From positions 1-32,076 of the forward strand of contig WHSU01000006.1 of NCBI GenBank assembly GCA_009379925.1: a stretch of DNA of 32,076 bases, read 5' to 3'. The translations under genes were made by a program, and so were the position numbers. Shown here piece after piece: positions 29,795 to 32,076 of the stretch. The DNA is from Dehalococcoidia bacterium. Its GTDB lineage: Bacteria > Chloroflexota > Dehalococcoidia > UBA2979. Position 1 is the first letter of the stretch. Each line of letters begins with the position of its first letter. The notes beneath the pieces are model-generated. The model worked only from the letters and a program-made list of their open reading frames with translations, did no database searches and was not told where the DNA came from.

Positions 29795-30138
29795 TCAGAG
29801 CCCTTTCCCAGTCCTGGTGTCGGCGGCGGCGGTCATGGTTCAACCGTCACACACGCGAGGCGCGGATCTATCGATCCCGCGCCCTCAACGAGGCTATGTG
29901 GCGGCACCGCTAGGGGTGTCACCCGTTCGTGGCAACTTCCGCTGTAAACGTTGCATACACGTAACCACGCGACGTAACGGCCGGACACGGCGCGTGCAGG
30001 TCGTGGCGCGTCAGGGACACGTCAGGAGGGGGACGGATCGACCGAGACGCCCCGTGAATGCATGCAGAAACACGCAGCGAGGGGGCCCGAAGGCCCCCTC
30101 GGAGTCGCTCGTCAGGCGTCGCGGTACAGCGCCTGCGA
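29795..30138. other. Intergenic region between clpC and the secreted protein gene
   Basis: A gap of 344 bases without a supportable gene. It holds the terminator of clpC and must hold the promoter of the 29794 gene. I see no CIRCE element (TTAGCACTC-N9-GAGTGCTAA), but the clpC promoter itself is outside the window. Confidence 0.4.
30078..30101 (-). terminator. Terminator of clpC
   Basis: A perfect 10-bp stem, CGAGGGGGCC with GGCCCCCTCG, CGAA loop, about 38 bases after the clpC stop; TGTTTC follows downstream on the minus strand. Confidence 0.75.
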
Positions 30139-32076
30139 CTAGCGCGCCCCCACGACCTCCGGCTCCGCTTCCGCGAAGCGGCCCGCGCCGGGCTCGCGTG
30201 TGAATGTGAACTCGCCGCGCTCGTCGACGTCGACGAGGATGCGGTCGCCTGGCTCGAACTCCCCGGAGAGCACCCGCTTGGCCAGCGGGTTCTCCACGCG
30301 GCGCTCGATGGTGCGCCGCAGCGGTCGGGCGCCGTAGTTGGGGTCGTAACCCTCCTTCACCAGCACCGCCCGCGCGGCCTCCGTCACCCGGAAGTCCACG
30401 CGCCGCTCGGCCAGCCGCTCGTGCACCTCGTCGATGATCAGGGCGGCGATCTGCGCGATCTCCGGCTCCGTTAGCGGCTCGAAGACGACGATGTCGTCCA
30501 GCCGGTTCAAGAACTCCGGACGGAACGCGCGCTTCAACGCGTCCTCCACCGTCCGGGTCAGCCGGTCGTGGTCGACATCGTCCGTCGCGCGCCGGAAGCC
30601 GATGGGCTCACGGTCCACGCCGGTGCCGAGGTTGGAGGTCAGGATGATCACCGTGTTGCGGAAGTCCACGGTGCGCCCGTGGCTGTCCGTCAACCGGCCG
30701 TCGTCCATGATCTGCAGCAGCGTGTTGAACACATCCGGGTGTGCCTTCTCGATCTCGTCGAACAACACCACCCGGTACGGGCGCCGCCGCACCGCCTCCG
30801 TCAACTCACCCGCCTGGTCGTAGCCGACGTACCCGGGAGGCGCGCCCACCAGTCGCGAGACGGTGTGCCGCTCCTGGTACTCCGACATGTCGAGGCGGAT
30901 CAGCGCGTCCGGGTCGTCGAACAGGTACTCCGCCAGCGCCTTTGCCAGGTACGTCTTACCGACGCCCGTGGGGCCGACAAAGATGAACGAGCCGATGGGG
31001 CGACGCGGGTCCTTCAGGCCGCTGCGCGCGCGCCGGATGGCGTCCGCCAGCACCTCGATGGCCCGTTCCTGTCCGATCACCCGCTCGTGGAGCGCCTCCT
31101 CCATGTGCAGCAGCTTCTCGGCCTCGCCCTCCAGCATGCGGTCCACGGGGATGCCCGTCATCTGCGCGATCAGCGCCGCGATGTCGCTCTCCGTGACCTC
31201 CTCGGACAGCCCGTGCTCTTCCGCCCAGGCCGTCTTGTGCTCTTCGTACTCGCGCTGGATGCCCAGCACCTCCTGCTTGACGCGGGCCGCCTCCTCGAAG
31301 TCCTCGCGGGCCGCGGCGGCCTCCACGCGCGCGGACGCGTCGTCCAGCCGCTGCTTCACGCCGCGCAGCTCCGGCGACAGCGACTCCGCCTCGATGACGT
31401 GCCGCGAGGCGGCCTCGTCGATCAGGTCGATCGCCTTGTCCGGCAACTGGCGCTCCGTCAGGTAACGGGCGCTGAGCCGCACCGCGGCCTCCAGCGCCTC
31501 GTCCGAGATGTGGACGCCGTGGTGCTCCTCGTACTTGGCGCGCAAGCCGCGCAGGATCTGCACCGCCTCGTCCTCGGTCGGCTCGTCCACGTAGACCGGC
31601 GAGAAGCGGCGCTCGAGGGCAGGGTCCTCCTCGATATGCTGGCGGTACTCATCCAGCGTGGTCGCACCGACGACGCGCAGCTCGCCGCGCGCCAGCGCGG
31701 GCTTCAGCATGTTGCTCGCATCGATGGCGCCCTCGGCGCCGCCGGCGCCGACCACCTGGTGCAGTTCGTCGATGAACAGGATGATCTCGCCCGCGGAGTC
31801 GCGGACTTCCTTCATGACCGCCTGCAGGCGCTCCTCGAACTCACCACGGAACTTGGAGCCCGCCAGCAACGCGCCCATGTCCAGCGCCAGTACACGCTTG
31901 TCCTTCAGGCGGTCCGGGACATCGCCGTCCACGATGCGCTGCGCGAGGCCTTCGACGATGGCTGTCTTGCCGACGCCCGCCTCGCCGATCAGCACGGGGT
32001 TGTTCTTGGTGCGCCGGTTCAAGATCTGCATCACGCGCGCCACCTCGACGTCCCGCCCGATCACCGGGTCGAGTTG
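30139..32076 (-). CDS. clpC: ATP-dependent Clp protease ATP-binding subunit ClpC (partial, C-terminal part)
   Basis: The 3' 646 codons of an AAA+ unfoldase that feeds proteins to ClpP; the gene runs off the right edge, where the frame is open (QLDPVIGRD). AAA-1 has Walker A GEAGVGKT, Walker B ILFIDE and the arginine finger region ALERRFSPV. The middle region is short and carries a UVR-like motif ([19 protein letters not shown]) rather than the long ClpB coiled coil, so this is ClpC, not ClpB. AAA-2 has [23 protein letters not shown] and the ClpP-binding-type loop region. The normal end GDRILVDVD follows. The N-terminal repeat domain lies outside the window. A hairpin after the stop ends the transcript. 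Confidence 0.92.
   Translation of the reverse strand, partial: QLDPVIGRDVEVARVMQILNRRTKNNPVLIGEAGVGKTAIVEGLAQRIVDGDVPDRLKDKRVLALDMGALLAGSKFRGEFEERLQAVMKEVRDSAGEIILFIDELHQVVGAGGAEGAIDASNMLKPALARGELRVVGATTLDEYRQHIEEDPALERRFSPVYVDEPTEDEAVQILRGLRAKYEEHHGVHISDEALEAAVRLSARYLTERQLPDKAIDLIDEAASRHVIEAESLSPELRGVKQRLDDASARVEAAAAREDFEEAARVKQEVLGIQREYEEHKTAWAEEHGLSEEVTESDIAALIAQMTGIPVDRMLEGEAEKLLHMEEALHERVIGQERAIEVLADAIRRARSGLKDPRRPIGSFIFVGPTGVGKTYLAKALAEYLFDDPDALIRLDMSEYQERHTVSRLVGAPPGYVGYDQAGELTEAVRRRPYRVVLFDEIEKAHPDVFNTLLQIMDDGRLTDSHGRTVDFRNTVIILTSNLGTGVDREPIGFRRATDDVDHDRLTRTVEDALKRAFRPEFLNRLDDIVVFEPLTEPEIAQIAALIIDEVHERLAERRVDFRVTEAARAVLVKEGYDPNYGARPLRRTIERRVENPLAKRVLSGEFEPGDRILVDVDERGEFTFTREPGAGRFAEAEPEVVGAR

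Noticed and set aside
1-32076. CRISPR array, rRNA genes, toxin-antitoxin pair or known phage-defence system
   Set aside because: No regularly spaced repeats, no rRNA-like stretches and no recognisable defence or toxin domains in any supported gene.

Overview
This is a high-GC bacterial window, most likely from a member of the Chloroflexota related to Dehalococcoidia or Thermomicrobia. I infer this from gene content, not from a marker gene: a bifunctional archaeal-type fructose-1,6-bisphosphate aldolase/phosphatase, a DUF1122-like protein, a small SWIM zinc-finger protein, AMIN-like secreted proteins and a DUF3105–DsbA–VKOR thiol-oxidation cluster. Many genes start with GTG or TTG, and several have a TANNNT box only 6–8 bases before the start codon.

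Bases 1–7,200 are a graveyard. An IS21-like transposon end (about 85–140) is followed by gene remnants that can be read only by changing frame: a lipoprotein (1068–1908), an ArsR repressor (2470–2834), a VOC/PhnB-like protein (2850–3137), an unknown Cys-rich protein (3861–4492), a 20-base tRNA 5' end (6531–6550) fused to the tail of an ABC-transporter ATPase, and a DoxX-like protein. Intact genes among them are three SRPBCC/AHSA1-type genes, one fused to an ArsR domain and started almost back to back with another.

Bases 7,398–22,100 are ordinary intact genes: a large secreted AMIN-like protein, a UPF0104 flippase-like membrane protein, a run of three fructose-bisphosphate enzymes (FBP aldolase/phosphatase, class I-type aldolase, class I FBPase), a DUF1122-like gene, folC, a fabF-type ketosynthase, a SWIM protein behind a leader ORF that contains an intrinsic terminator, thpR, an enoyl-CoA hydratase-like gene, a SET-domain gene, an overlapping nucleotidyltransferase/VOC pair, an OsmC-like gene and an odd tRNA-like sequence.

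Bases 22,100–32,076 hold a coiled-coil protein gene divergent from a rimI-like acetyltransferase, with a perfect GAAC-N4-GTTC (LexA-type) box between them. They also hold a CaiB/BaiF CoA-transferase gene with an internal deletion, an MFS transporter, a cytidylate kinase-like gene, a DUF3105/broken DsbA/VKOR cluster, a small secreted protein with a Thr/Ala tail that shares a domain with the large secreted protein at 7398, and the C-terminal 646 codons of clpC running off the right edge.

Two themes deserve attention. The three FBP enzymes point to a gluconeogenic or sugar-phosphate branch with built-in redundancy. The SWIM leader looks like a possible attenuation device. No CRISPR array, rRNA, complete prophage or clear defence system was seen.
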